A program made the position numbers and the translations under genes. DNA of 47,887 nucleotides from CAG-791 sp963593905 (lineage in GTDB: Bacteria > Bacillota > Clostridia > Lachnospirales > Lachnospiraceae). Under the pieces are notes generated by a model, which did no database searches, was not told where the DNA came from, and was given only the letters and a program-made list of their open reading frames with translations. Below are positions 1 through 7,851 of the stretch, one piece after another. The stretch covers positions 1 through 47,887 of the forward strand of contig CAVBBL010000019.1 in the NCBI GenBank assembly GCA_963593905.1, written 5' to 3'. Each line of letters begins with the position of its first letter. The first letter of the stretch is position 1.

Positions 1-38
1 GACAACATGACTGGAAGCAAGACCGGAAAAGGATTTAC

Positions 39-117
39 GGAGAATTAAATTCCACTCCTATCCCTTGCAAAGGTAATTTCCAGTCAGGGACATATGGTCA
101 CTGGAATTTAATTTTCC
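39..117. promoter_or_regulatory. Inverted-repeat region ahead of antitoxin remnant
   Basis: Two 18-bp arms (39-56 and 100-117) are inverted repeats of each other with two mismatches, and a third related half-site (AATTTCCAGT, 75-84) can pair with 100-109. The shared core is ACTGGAATT. The block ends 20 bp before the start codon of the ribbon-helix-helix-type antitoxin at 138. RelB/DinJ proteins autoregulate by binding short palindromes at this position, so an operator is a reasonable inference. A structured leader is the alternative. Confidence 0.4.
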
Positions 118-137
118 ATCTGACCAGGTAAAGACAA

Positions 138-320
138 ATGAAAACTGTGACACTTCGCATGGATGATGATAAAAAAAAAGAATTGGATGAAATGCTGGAT
201 GCAATGGGGATGAATATTGCAACATTTTACAGCATTTACACGATCAGATCGCTGAGAGACAGAAAAATTCCTTTTGATATAACAGCACCCGCAGATCCTT
301 TTTACACAGAGACGAATTAA
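138..320 (+). CDS. RelB/DinJ-family antitoxin, C-terminally truncated
   Basis: This 60-residue protein has the RelB/DinJ layout. An N-terminal ribbon-helix-helix (MKTVTLRMDDDKKKELDEML, then GMNIATFYSIYTIRSLRDRK) is followed by the family's IPFDI segment and an ADPFYTETN segment where the toxin-binding tail should begin. Intact relatives continue for a further 20-30 residues that wrap the toxin, but here the frame stops at once. An AGGT ribosome site lies about 8 nt upstream. Immediately downstream is only the 3' end of a YoeB/Txe-like toxin, so an internal deletion appears to have removed the antitoxin tail and most of the toxin. The remaining DNA-binding domain could still bind the upstream palindromes, but toxin neutralisation is unlikely. 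Confidence 0.65.
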   Translation: MKTVTLRMDDDKKKELDEMLDAMGMNIATFYSIYTIRSLRDRKIPFDITAPADPFYTETN

Positions 321-321
321 T

Positions 322-402
322 GACAAGGATAGACTGGTGTATCAGATTAACGAACAGGGAATTACAGTAGTACAGTGTAAGGGACATTACAGCGATAAGT
401 AA
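322..402 (+). pseudogene. 3' remnant of YoeB/Txe-type toxin gene
   Basis: Reading from 322 gives DKDRLVYQINEQGITVVQCK followed by GHYSDK and a stop. This is the typical C-terminal strand of YoeB/Txe mRNA interferases, including the conserved DRLVY and QC(K/R)GHY residues. Only 26 codons remain, with no start codon or ribosome site, and the fragment abuts the antitoxin stop codon in another frame. It is what a single deletion joining the antitoxin 3' part to the toxin 3' part would leave. It is very likely non-functional. Confidence 0.7.
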
Positions 403-421
403 TTGCATACAGCGAAATGGG

Positions 422-459
422 AAAAGCCGATGAGTGGATTGCACACTGATCGGCTTTTT
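422..459 (+). terminator. Rho-independent terminator after toxin-antitoxin remnant
   Basis: The stem AAAAGCCGAT / ATCGGCTTTTT with a 17-nt loop runs into T residues. It serves the plus-strand remnant locus. The A-rich 5' side could also let it stop transcription coming from the convergent araC-type gene. Confidence 0.75.
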
Positions 460-556
460 CTGCTAGCGCAAGGCACTGTTTTGCATTTCGAATTTTTCAA
501 AAGAGAAACGCAGCTTTTAGCTGCAGCGAATATGATTCGCAGAAAATCAACTACAA

Positions 557-1465
557 CTACACATAGTTATTGATCTTCTTTGCATAGAGCTGTCTATATT
601 CGCTGGGAGTCATGCCATGGCTTTTGACATAGGCTCTCTCGAAGGTGTGATAGCTGGAAAAGCCAAGAGAGGAGGCGATTTCCGAGATTGGCACCGAGGA
701 GTCTACCAGCAGGAAATCGGCGCTCTTCATCTTTTGCTGCAGGATGTACTGCTTTAACTGCACGCCGGCAAACTGTTTAAAGAGTCTGGAGAGATACTTC
801 TCATTGTAGTCAAACTTTTCGGCAATGTCGGACACCTTTAAGGGTGTGTGGAGCTCCTGCTGAATGTAGCCCACAATGTCATGATAGAGCTGCCTGGAAC
901 CGCTGCCTTCCTGCGTATCTGTATGATCCGGTCGGTACAGCAGGGCGTGCTGATTGGCAATCTCGCATAGGATCAAAGTGGAGAGAAAGTCTGTATAATG
1001 CTGATCATATCCGGAAAGTACACAGTCCTGGAGCTGTACCATCAGCAGCAGGGCCTTCTGAGGCATGGAAAGCTGACCGTGGACGGGGAGCAGGATATTG
1101 TCTCGACCGTCGCTGATCTGATCCGTGGTCAGACTATAGCGAGGGGCAGCGTCCCGGCAGTTAAAGTGCATCCAGTAAAAGCAGCACCGGGACTTTTGAA
1201 ATCCCTGACGCAGCCTGTCCTGTCTGGTATAGGCTGTATGCTGATCCTTAAGAGGTGCCAGGAGAAGGTATTCCCCCTCTCGGACAGTGTGGCGCTCCTG
1301 ACCATATTGCAGGTAGAGAATCCCCTTTGTGACGATGATCAGCTCGAAATCCTCCAATCGGGAGGCAGAATGCTGCCAATCCTCCTGCAGAGCCTCCAGC
1401 TTGCCGGCACGGCTGAAGGAGACAGGAGAGGCAATATGCAAAGAATAGGCCAGAACAGTGCGCAT
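557..1465 (-). CDS. AraC-family transcriptional regulator
   Basis: The 302-residue protein has an N-terminal cupin-like sensing half (about residues 20-110, with EGEYLLLAPL) and a C-terminal double helix-turn-helix (about 195-302). That half contains LKVSDIAEKFDYNEKYLSRL in HTH1 and ISEIASSLGFSSYHTFERAY in HTH2, followed by the family end motif GMTPSEYR. The start at 1465 is chosen because AAAGGAG lies 8 nt upstream. A longer frame begins 63 nt earlier but has no ribosome site. Regulators of this layout usually control sugar uptake or hydrolysis genes. The ligand and targets cannot be read here, and the next gene is a divergently transcribed CLC transporter. Confidence 0.9.
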   Translation of the reverse strand: MRTVLAYSLHIASPVSFSRAGKLEALQEDWQHSASRLEDFELIIVTKGILYLQYGQERHTVREGEYLLLAPLKDQHTAYTRQDRLRQGFQKSRCCFYWMHFNCRDAAPRYSLTTDQISDGRDNILLPVHGQLSMPQKALLLMVQLQDCVLSGYDQHYTDFLSTLILCEIANQHALLYRPDHTDTQEGSGSRQLYHDIVGYIQQELHTPLKVSDIAEKFDYNEKYLSRLFKQFAGVQLKQYILQQKMKSADFLLVDSSVPISEIASSLGFSSYHTFERAYVKSHGMTPSEYRQLYAKKINNYV

Positions 1466-1563
1466 GGAAAGGCTCCTTTTGCAGTCAAAACACTTTTGTG
1501 CTATCGTGTACATGCTTGGCATAATCAAATGGAGTGGTTTGAATGTAACTTCAGTTTGATTAC

Positions 1564-1627
1564 GTCGGAGAATTCGCCTTTGCGAATTCCTTCTATCGTT
1601 GTCGCAGTAAATTGCGGCACAGTGAGA
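1564..1627 (+). repeat. Degenerate copy of hairpin/Shine-Dalgarno element (H3-H4)
   Basis: GAATTCGC / GCGAATTC (hairpin H3) and GTCGCAG / TTGCGGC (hairpin H4, imperfect) match the last two modules of the intergenic element found repeatedly further right. The Shine-Dalgarno part is decayed to GTGAGATG. A separate GAGGGG at 1649 serves the CLC gene. Confidence 0.6.
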
Positions 1628-1661
1628 TGAAAATGTGTTTTGAAAAATGAGGGGTTAGATC

Positions 1662-2888
1662 GTGGATAATCTGTGGAATAAGTATACACCAGGTGCCAGA
1701 CATCTGGGGGCTGTTTTTCTGTATGGAATATTGGGAGTGCCGGTGGGAATTGTCTGCGGCATTTTGGTGGCTGTCTTCGGGCAGGGTTTAAATGTGGTGT
1801 CGACTTTTCGAAGCGCCCATCCCTGGCTCCTTGTCTTTCTGCCTCTGGCGGGCCTTTTGATCGTTTTTAGCTATCAGACCTTTGGCAGCAAGGCGGCCGG
1901 CGGCATGAAAAAGGTATTCCGTGTGGGACAGGGAGAGGAGGAAGAGATTCCTCTGCGATTGATCCCCATGGAGATCGGTGCCACCTGGCTGGTACATTTA
2001 TGCGGCGGCAGTGCCGGCAAGGAAGGCGTGGCGATTCAGATCAGTGCGGCTTTTTCCAATTGGTTTGCCAAGCGCAGCAAAGTATGCAAGGACCCCAGCG
2101 TCTTCCTGGTAGCCGGTATGGCGGCCGGTTTTGCAGGACTCTTTCAGGCACCGGTGGCCGGCACGCTCTTTGCCATGGAGATTCTGGTGGCCGGGCAGCT
2201 CCAATATCAGTCATTGCTGCCGGCCTCTGTGGCGGCTGCTACTTCCTGGCTGACAGCCAGAGCATTGGGTCTTGGTGCATTTTCCTTTTCCATTCCCTCT
2301 GTGGAGGTGACGGTCTCCTCTATGCTGCGTACCCTGCTGATCGGTGTGCTGTTCGGCTTGGTGGGAGCAGTCTTTGCTTTGGGGCTGCACTGGACGAAAA
2401 AAAAGGCGTCGGAGATCTTCCCCAACGCTTATCTTCGCATTGCTGTTATGTCCATCGGCATCAGCGTACTCTTTTTACTATTTTTCGGTGACCGCTATTC
2501 CGGTGCCGGCGGAGAGCTTATTTCCGCTTCCTGCAGCGGTGAACAGGTGCTGGTCTATGATTGGGCACTGAAGCTGCTCTTCACGATACTCACCGTTTCT
2601 GCCGGATTCCACGGCGGAGAGGTTTCTCCCCTTTGCTCCATAGGTGCCAGTCTGGGAGCAGTGGCCGGCCCGCTCTTTGGCTTTGAACCTACATTCGCAG
2701 CGGCACTGGGGCTGACGGCTGTACTGGGCGCCGGTACCAACACGCTGCTGGCTCCGGCCTTGCTGGGGGCAGAGTTCTTTGGTTATGACAAGCTGCCCTT
2801 TTTCCTGATCGCCTGCGCGGCAGCTTATGTGGTGAACCAGAATCAGACTATTTATCCCTATCAGTTGCTGGGAAAGACCCACGCATAG
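1662..2888 (+). CDS. CLC-family anion transporter, fluoride-type motifs
   Basis: The 408-residue polytopic protein starts at GTG with GAGGGG 8 nt upstream. It has the CLC anion-site loops: GGSAGKEGV (residues 115-123, where the Glu is the gating glutamate of the family) and GFHGGEVSP (315-323), plus the inverted-repeat helix organisation. GxGGEV(T/S)P in place of the classical GxFxP loop is what I associate with the CLC-F fluoride/proton antiporter clade, whose likely role is fluoride efflux. No fluoride (crcB) riboswitch was recognised upstream, so chloride transport remains possible. It is transcribed divergently from the AraC regulator and convergently to the next membrane gene. Confidence 0.85.
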   Translation: MDNLWNKYTPGARHLGAVFLYGILGVPVGIVCGILVAVFGQGLNVVSTFRSAHPWLLVFLPLAGLLIVFSYQTFGSKAAGGMKKVFRVGQGEEEEIPLRLIPMEIGATWLVHLCGGSAGKEGVAIQISAAFSNWFAKRSKVCKDPSVFLVAGMAAGFAGLFQAPVAGTLFAMEILVAGQLQYQSLLPASVAAATSWLTARALGLGAFSFSIPSVEVTVSSMLRTLLIGVLFGLVGAVFALGLHWTKKKASEIFPNAYLRIAVMSIGISVLFLLFFGDRYSGAGGELISASCSGEQVLVYDWALKLLFTILTVSAGFHGGEVSPLCSIGASLGAVAGPLFGFEPTFAAALGLTAVLGAGTNTLLAPALLGAEFFGYDKLPFFLIACAAAYVVNQNQTIYPYQLLGKTHA

Positions 2889-2937
2889 GCAGCTGACTGC
2901 AGAGGAGCCGGCAATAGGATTATCAGCAACAGAATAG

Positions 2938-3786
2938 CTAATTACAAAGATCCAGCAGTTGGGCAATGCCGAATAAAAGAGGCTGGTGCAGCAGATAGAT
3001 CAGCAGGGAATGCCGGCCTAAGAAGGCCGGCATTCTGATTTTCTTTTTCCAGGCAGAGGCGGAGAGCCAGCCCTTGGAGAGGGAGAGACCGCCCAGAGCA
3101 TAGCCCGCCAGAAACAGCAGATACCAGGGCAGCAGGGAAAAGTAATCCGTGGAAAAAAATCCCTTTTCCTCAAAGCCCAGAAAAGTCATGAAAAATCCAT
3201 GATAGAGCTGTCTCGGCAGCCGAATCCATCGCCAGTCGCCGAATCCCAGATAACCCTGATTGATGTCGCGAAGAAGAACAAAGGCACTTCCGCTTGCCAG
3301 AAGAAGCCATCCCCAATGAGGGTGTGCCATGTAATGCGCAGGGAAATACGCAGGTTTCTTTCGCACGATAAATTTTCGCAGCGATTTAAGTCCTGCCGTC
3401 AGCAGCATGGAGACCCCCAGCAGAGTGAGGACACCGAAGATGATCCGCTCCTGGGGCAGGAACAGGGCGGTGATCAGCGTGATCAGAGAACTGATCAGCA
3501 AAAGCTGCAGTCCGTTTCGTACATAATTTCTGGAAAACTGCATGCAAAAGCCGGAGAGCAGGATAAAGCTCCAGCAGATGGTCTGCTGCCAGATGAAACC
3601 GGCCTCCCCGGTATACCAGGGGAGAGAAATATCCAGCACGAAAACCAGATCCCAGATTCCGTGATAGCAGATCATGCTCAGGATCGTAATGCCACGGAAA
3701 GTATCTATCAGAGAGTAGCGCTCCGCGTGGGCTGTATTTCTTTTGGGTTTACCGAAAACACTTATTCTTTCATCAGAATCTGTCAT
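2938..3786 (-). CDS. DUF1624 / HGSNAT-like membrane acetyltransferase homologue
   Basis: The chosen start gives 283 residues. The N-terminal part carries RYSLIDTFRGITILSMICYH and GIWDL, the signature of the DUF1624/heparan-alpha-glucosaminide N-acetyltransferase-like family, followed by several membrane segments. The C-terminus HSLLIYLLHQP resembles the last helix of membrane acyltransferases. Family members acetylate glycans across the membrane using acetyl-CoA, but the bacterial substrate is unknown. The start at 3786 is preferred because GGAG lies upstream. An in-frame ATG at 3888 lacks a ribosome site and would add a 34-residue non-membrane stretch. The gene is probably driven by the MerR-type promoter at 3905-3935. 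Confidence 0.75.
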   Translation of the reverse strand: MTDSDERISVFGKPKRNTAHAERYSLIDTFRGITILSMICYHGIWDLVFVLDISLPWYTGEAGFIWQQTICWSFILLSGFCMQFSRNYVRNGLQLLLISSLITLITALFLPQERIIFGVLTLLGVSMLLTAGLKSLRKFIVRKKPAYFPAHYMAHPHWGWLLLASGSAFVLLRDINQGYLGFGDWRWIRLPRQLYHGFFMTFLGFEEKGFFSTDYFSLLPWYLLFLAGYALGGLSLSKGWLSASAWKKKIRMPAFLGRHSLLIYLLHQPLLFGIAQLLDLCN

Positions 3787-3904
3787 TTCTTGCAATCTCC
3801 ATGGAAACTCGGGTTGCTGTAGCCATTGTACGGGGATCGATCCATCAATCCCCAAGTTAAGACTGTCCGGCAGCGTACCGCAGGCCATGTCATTTCACAT
3901 GAAA

Positions 3905-3935
3905 ACAATACAACCTTCACCTTAGGTTTAGTCAA
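3905..3935 (-). promoter_or_regulatory. MerR-type promoter with 19-bp spacer and operator dyad
   Basis: On the minus strand, TTGACT (3935-3930) and TATTGT (3910-3905) are separated by exactly 19 bp. The spacer contains the dyad AACCT...AGGTT (3912-3928). An over-long spacer filled by a dyad is the hallmark of promoters activated by DNA-distorting MerR-family regulators. The transcript would start near 3898, with a leader of about 110 nt before the ATG at 3786. No MerR gene is present in the window. Confidence 0.6.
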
Positions 3936-4101
3936 GTCTTTTTCGGAGAACACTTTGGAATTAAATACTATGCCGCCAGTTACCTATTGCGTTTCTTCAG
4001 ATTACACCGCCGCTCTGCTGCTTTTGTAATTCTACCGTTAGGCTTGTTGTCATTGCCTGTTACCTTTTTGATACGTGGAGGATAGTATTCTTAGTTCAAC
4101 A

Positions 4102-4176
4102 AAAGAACAAAACAAAGAACAAAACAAAGAACAAAACAAAAAATAAAACAAAAAGAAAAAACAAAAAAACAAAAGA
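4102..4176 (+). repeat. A-rich tract with 12-bp tandem repeats
   Basis: The unit AAAGAACAAAAC is repeated three times perfectly (4102-4137) and then decays into an almost pure A/C tract to about 4176. It ends about 35 bp before the Shine-Dalgarno site of the 37-residue small protein. The rest of 3936-4100 shows no gene. The tract is unusually purine-rich for its surroundings and would be an unstructured, A-rich stretch of mRNA leader if transcribed. Confidence 0.8.
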
Positions 4177-4223
4177 CAATGTGAAAACAAGAGTCAAGCA
4201 CAACACAAAAGGAGGAAATAAAC

Positions 4224-4337
4224 ATGTTAGGAATTGGATTTGGAGCTCTGATCTATAAGGTGGCTAAGTTCTTATATAACCACTCTGTAGCAAAGCAGGT
4301 AGATGAGCTTAATAACCCTAATATTTACATTAGGTAA
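4224..4337 (+). CDS. 37-residue small protein, unknown function
   Basis: A very strong ribosome site (AAAGGAGG, 7 nt spacing) precedes an ATG opening a 37-codon frame that is followed at once by a rho-independent terminator. The gene is therefore a compact monocistronic unit. The N-terminal 20 residues (MLGIGFGALIYKVAKFLYNH) are hydrophobic with two lysines and could form a short membrane-associated helix. The rest, SVAKQVDELNNPNIYIR, is polar. No family is recognised. Candidates include a small membrane peptide, a type I toxin or a signalling precursor, and the sequence does not decide between them. An unusual A-rich repetitive leader lies upstream. Confidence 0.7.
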   Translation: MLGIGFGALIYKVAKFLYNHSVAKQVDELNNPNIYIR

Positions 4338-4346
4338 AGAAACAGG

Positions 4347-4383
4347 AAACAGGTGAGGATGAGAAATCCTCACCTGTTTTTTT
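4347..4383 (+). terminator. Terminator of the small-protein gene
   Basis: The stem AACAGGTGAGGA / TCCTCACCTGTT closes a short loop and is followed by an uninterrupted T run. It begins 10 nt after the stop codon of the 37-codon gene. Confidence 0.9.
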
Positions 4384-4506
4384 GATTCAGATGGATGTCT
4401 TATTGCCATCGTCATCCCTTTACTATAAGATGATATTGGCAGTGTGCTGATGTGCTTTTTTCAACGAAATAAGTCAATAAAATGGAATAATGAAGTGAAA
4501 AATGAG

Positions 4507-5028
4507 ATGAAACAAGAGACCTACAGCGACCGGACGCTCTTTGAGCAGACCCTGAACGAAATGAAAGATGATCCCAGAATTCTGGCCATGAGAGCCTTTG
4601 CCCAGCATGGCTCCTGCAATACTTACGACCATAGCGTCAGCGTGGCTCGGCACGCTTATCGTCTTTCCATACTCCTTCATATACATGTGGATGAACGGAT
4701 GCTGGCCAGAGGTGCCATGCTCCATGACTTCTACCTCTACGATATACGAACCAGCGGCCGCAGTGCCTGGAACCATGGCCGCAAACACCCGGAGGTGGCC
4801 CTCTCTAATGCAAGGCAGTACTATGAACTGAGCGAGAAAGAGGAGGATATGATCTACTCCCACATGTGGCCCCTCACCCTGACCCACAGACCTCATTACC
4901 GAGAGAGTGTCTTACTGGGAGCGGCGGATAAATACTGCGCTGTGCGGGAGCGATGCCTGCAGGGCGTGCAGTTATGTCATGCACTGACCGATAAACTGGC
5001 GAACTATAAGTCGGCCAAACCGGTGTGA
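4507..5028 (+). CDS. HD-domain phosphohydrolase-like protein
   Basis: This is a soluble protein of about 173 residues with the metal-binding HD pattern. The first histidine is in NTYDHSVSVARHAYRLS, the HD pair in RGAMLHDFYLYD, further histidines in NHGRKHPEVALS and IYSHMWPLTLTHRPH, and the late Asp in LGAADKYCAVRE. HD proteins of this size hydrolyse phosphomonoester or phosphodiester bonds in nucleotides or act on unknown metabolites; the substrate is not visible. The start is uncertain. ATG 4507 is chosen, but ATG 4444 is in frame and neither has a clear ribosome site. A promoter-like pair TTGCCA (4403) and TAAGAT (4426), spaced 17 bp, lies just upstream, which would favour the later start. 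Confidence 0.8.
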   Translation: MKQETYSDRTLFEQTLNEMKDDPRILAMRAFAQHGSCNTYDHSVSVARHAYRLSILLHIHVDERMLARGAMLHDFYLYDIRTSGRSAWNHGRKHPEVALSNARQYYELSEKEEDMIYSHMWPLTLTHRPHYRESVLLGAADKYCAVRERCLQGVQLCHALTDKLANYKSAKPV

Positions 5029-5152
5029 CCAAGTGAAACCGGGTGGAAAGCACAATCTGTTTTTCATCTTTTTTTCCATGCACTTATCTAAAAAATACAT
5101 GTAACAGTACACAATTTACAGATACAATAACAGAGAAAACACGGAGGCAACT

Positions 5153-6043
5153 ATGGAGGGAACAAAAAGATTCGGCGCTTTGGAAGCTGGCGGGACCAAG
5201 ATGGTCTGTGCCATCGGCAATGAGAAGGGAGAGATTTTAGAGCAGCAGAGCTTTCCTACGAAGACACCGGAGGAGACTGTCCCGGCGCTGATCGAGTATT
5301 TCAGAGAGAGAGAAATCTGCGCACTGGGCATCGGTTCCTTTGGACCGGTGGACGTGGTGAAGACATCCCCGACTTACGGATGCATCCTGCAGGCACCGAA
5401 GATTGCCTGGAGAAATTACAACATCGTCAGGACTTTTGCCGAAGCATTGCAGGTGCCGGTAGGCTTAGATACCGATGTGGCAGGATCCTGCCTGGGAGAA
5501 GTGACCTACGGCGCGGCCAAAGGACTCAAAAATGTACTCTATATGACAGTAGGTACCGGTATCGGCATCGGTGTCTACAGCGACGGCAAAATGCTGCACG
5601 GCGCGCTGCACCCGGAGGGTGGTCATATTCTGGTGGCTAAGCTGCCGCAGGATCCCGGAGAGAGCGTATGCCCCAACCATGACAGCTGCCTGGAAGGCTT
5701 AGCCAGCGGCCCTTCTATTGAAAAAAGATGGGGCAAGAAGGCTATAGAGCTCAAGGAAGACAGTAAGGTCTGGGAGCTGGAAGCACATTACCTTTCCAAA
5801 GCATTGGCTAACTTTATCATGATTCTTGCGCCGGAACGGATCATCCTCGGCGGCGGTGTTATGCATCAGGAGCAGCTCTTCCCCTTGATTCGCAGATATG
5901 TTCTGGAGGATATTCACGGCTATTACGATATACCGGCTATGCATGACATGGACAGCTATATCGTTCCGGCCAGCCTGCATGATGATCAGGGGATCATGGG
6001 CGCTGTGCGCCTGGCAGAGCTGGCATTAGAAGGAAAGCTGTAA
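5153..6043 (+). CDS. ROK-family sugar kinase, fructokinase-like
   Basis: The 296-residue protein starts with ACGGAGGCAACT before the ATG. The phosphate-binding motif EAGGTK is at residues 11-16. The glycine-rich VGTGIGIGV and the ROK signature region HPEGGH follow, and then the zinc-binding cluster CPNHDSCLEGLASGPS. LGGGVMHQ is near the C-terminus. EAGGTK together with the CxxH zinc cluster matches bacterial ROK fructokinases (ScrK/GmuE type), which phosphorylate fructose, or sometimes mannose, in the cytoplasm. No sugar transporter is adjacent. It stands alone, is ended by its own terminator and precedes the GH20 gene. Confidence 0.9.
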   Translation: MEGTKRFGALEAGGTKMVCAIGNEKGEILEQQSFPTKTPEETVPALIEYFREREICALGIGSFGPVDVVKTSPTYGCILQAPKIAWRNYNIVRTFAEALQVPVGLDTDVAGSCLGEVTYGAAKGLKNVLYMTVGTGIGIGVYSDGKMLHGALHPEGGHILVAKLPQDPGESVCPNHDSCLEGLASGPSIEKRWGKKAIELKEDSKVWELEAHYLSKALANFIMILAPERIILGGGVMHQEQLFPLIRRYVLEDIHGYYDIPAMHDMDSYIVPASLHDDQGIMGAVRLAELALEGKL

Positions 6044-6092
6044 AACTGCAGACAGGAATTGCAAAAGAAATGAATAGAGTAAGTATCAGATG

Positions 6093-6128
6093 CCTCGCCG
6101 AACGCATTTTGTTTGGCGAGGTGTTTTT
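6093..6128 (+). terminator. Terminator after ROK kinase
   Basis: CCTCGCCGAAC pairs with GTTTGGCGAGG around a 7-nt loop and is followed by TGTTTTTAAT. Confidence 0.85.
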
Positions 6129-6146
6129 AATTGATTTTTAACTGAT

Positions 6147-6213
6147 CAAATCGGAGAATTCATCTTCGCGAATTTCTCCTTGTGCTGTCGCAGGTAAGCT
6201 GCGACATGGGAGG
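6147..6213 (+). repeat. Hairpin/Shine-Dalgarno element (H3-H4-SD) before GH20 gene
   Basis: H3 is GGAGAATT...AATTTCTCC (6153-6179). H4 is GTCGCAG / CTGCGAC (6187-6205), which keeps pairing although its sequence differs from the usual GCCGCAG / CTGCGGC. GGGAGG follows and places the start codon 5 nt further on. This is the two-module version of the element described at 29338. Confidence 0.8.
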
Positions 6214-6218
6214 TTAGT

Positions 6219-7739
6219 ATGAAAAAACTAAATTTGAACCTGATTCCCAGTCCTGAAAAGGTGATTATGACAGAGGGGAGCTGCCTATGGAAGCAGGCAG
6301 CACTTGAAAAAAGGGAGAGCACCCTCTGCGGCGAAGAGGGATATCGTTTGCAGATTTGTGAAAATAAAATCATCATAGAGGGAAGTAAAAAGGGAATTCA
6401 CTACGGGGAGGTAACTCTGCAGCAGTTGCAGGAGCAATACGGCGAGGAATTGCCCTGTCTGGAAATTACTGACAGTCCTCGCTTTGGCTACCGGGGATGG
6501 ATGCTGGACAGCGCCAGGCATTTCCTGCCGGAGGAGGAAGTCTGCCTGCTGATCGACGCGGCGGCCTACTTTAAATTAAACCGCATGCATTGGCATTTGG
6601 TGGATGATCAGGGATGGCGGATAGAGATTCGTCGCTACCCTAAATTGACGGAGATCGGCAGTCGCCGGGGAATGCCTTATTTTGGCGATATCGACGAGCC
6701 GCAGGAGCAGAATGGCTACTTTACCCAGGAGCAGGTGCGCCGTATCGTGGCCTATGCCAGAGAAAGAGGCATGGAGATCATCCCAGAGCTGGAGATCCCG
6801 GGACATGAGAGTGCACTGTTGGCGGCCTATCCGGAATATGCCTGCCGGGCAGAGGATGGCAGCATCATCGGCGGTCCTATGAAGGTAGGAGAGCGGGCCG
6901 GCATTTATGAGAATCTGCTCTGCGCCGGCAGAGAGGAGACACTTGTCTTTCTGAAAAATATCCTGGATGAGCTCATGGAACTGTTCCCGGGTGAGATGAT
7001 TCATATCGGCGGAGATGAGGCCTGCAAAGGACATTGGCGAAAGTGCCCGGCCTGCCAGGCAAAAAAGAGAGCCCTCGGCCTGAAGGATGAGAATGCCCTG
7101 CAGCAGTGGCTGGTGGTGCAGGCCGGAAAATACCTGCAGGAAAAGGGCAGAAAGCCGGTAGTGTGGAATGATTCCCTGCGGGGCGCAGCTTTGCCCACAG
7201 ATTTTGTCGTACAGGAGTGGATGGGGGATCACGGCCTTTTGGCAGATTTTGCCAAAAGAGGCGGCCGCTTTATTCAGTCTTCCAACACCCTGTGTTACTT
7301 AGATTACCCCCATTACCTGATTGATGCCCAAAAGATTCTGGAGGCCGATCCTTATCCGGATTATCTGGGAGAGCAGGAGCACGCATCCATGCTGGGCATC
7401 GAGTGCCCTCTCTGGACCGAGAGAGTGCCCACCTTGGAGAGAGCAGGCTTTATGCTCTATCCCCGCCTTGGCGCCATGGCAGAGGTGATGTGGACAAAGG
7501 AAGCATCCAGGGACAATGTTTCTTTCCCCAGGCGCTGGGAAAATGCAGAAAAATATCTGCAGAGCATCGGGGTTCCCCCGGCTCCTTCTTCCTACCTAAA
7601 CCTGTCCCCGGCGTTGGCCGCAGAAGACCGGGCAGACTATGACCGTGTGGTGAATAATCCCAGGTATCGGGAGATGATCGATCACGACGATGCCATGGTG
7701 AAGGAAGAAAATCGAATCTACGGTGTAGAGAGTGATTAG
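6219..7739 (+). CDS. GH20 beta-N-acetylhexosaminidase, cytoplasmic
   Basis: The 506-residue enzyme has a small N-terminal alpha/beta domain (about residues 1-85) and a TIM barrel starting at RFGYRGWMLDSARHF. Family signatures are HWHLVDDQGWR (124-134), PELEIPGHE (189-197) and IHIGGDEACKGHW, with the polarising Asp266 and acid/base Glu267 of the substrate-assisted mechanism. It removes terminal beta-linked GlcNAc or GalNAc. There is no signal peptide, so it probably acts inside the cell on imported oligosaccharides. The ribosome site GGGAGG is supplied by the upstream hairpin element. The upstream ROK gene ends at its own terminator, so the two are not one simple operon. Confidence 0.93.
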   Translation: MKKLNLNLIPSPEKVIMTEGSCLWKQAALEKRESTLCGEEGYRLQICENKIIIEGSKKGIHYGEVTLQQLQEQYGEELPCLEITDSPRFGYRGWMLDSARHFLPEEEVCLLIDAAAYFKLNRMHWHLVDDQGWRIEIRRYPKLTEIGSRRGMPYFGDIDEPQEQNGYFTQEQVRRIVAYARERGMEIIPELEIPGHESALLAAYPEYACRAEDGSIIGGPMKVGERAGIYENLLCAGREETLVFLKNILDELMELFPGEMIHIGGDEACKGHWRKCPACQAKKRALGLKDENALQQWLVVQAGKYLQEKGRKPVVWNDSLRGAALPTDFVVQEWMGDHGLLADFAKRGGRFIQSSNTLCYLDYPHYLIDAQKILEADPYPDYLGEQEHASMLGIECPLWTERVPTLERAGFMLYPRLGAMAEVMWTKEASRDNVSFPRRWENAEKYLQSIGVPPAPSSYLNLSPALAAEDRADYDRVVNNPRYREMIDHDDAMVKEENRIYGVESD

Positions 7740-7771
7740 TTTCTGCAGGGATAATCCTATAAGAATCCTAT

Positions 7772-7824
7772 AAAATTAAGAAACTGCCGTCTGTTTCTGA
7801 CTTTTTGGTCGCAAGACAGGCGGC
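7772..7824 (-). terminator. Probable terminator of aldo/keto reductase gene
   Basis: On the minus strand GCCGCCTGT (7824-7816) pairs with ACAGACGGC (7794-7786) around a 21-nt loop, followed by a T-rich stretch (AGTTTCTTAATTTT). It lies 28 nt after the stop codon. It could also slow plus-strand read-through from the GH20 gene. Confidence 0.45.
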
Positions 7825-7851
7825 TGTTGCCGGATTGAAAATCTATAAACC

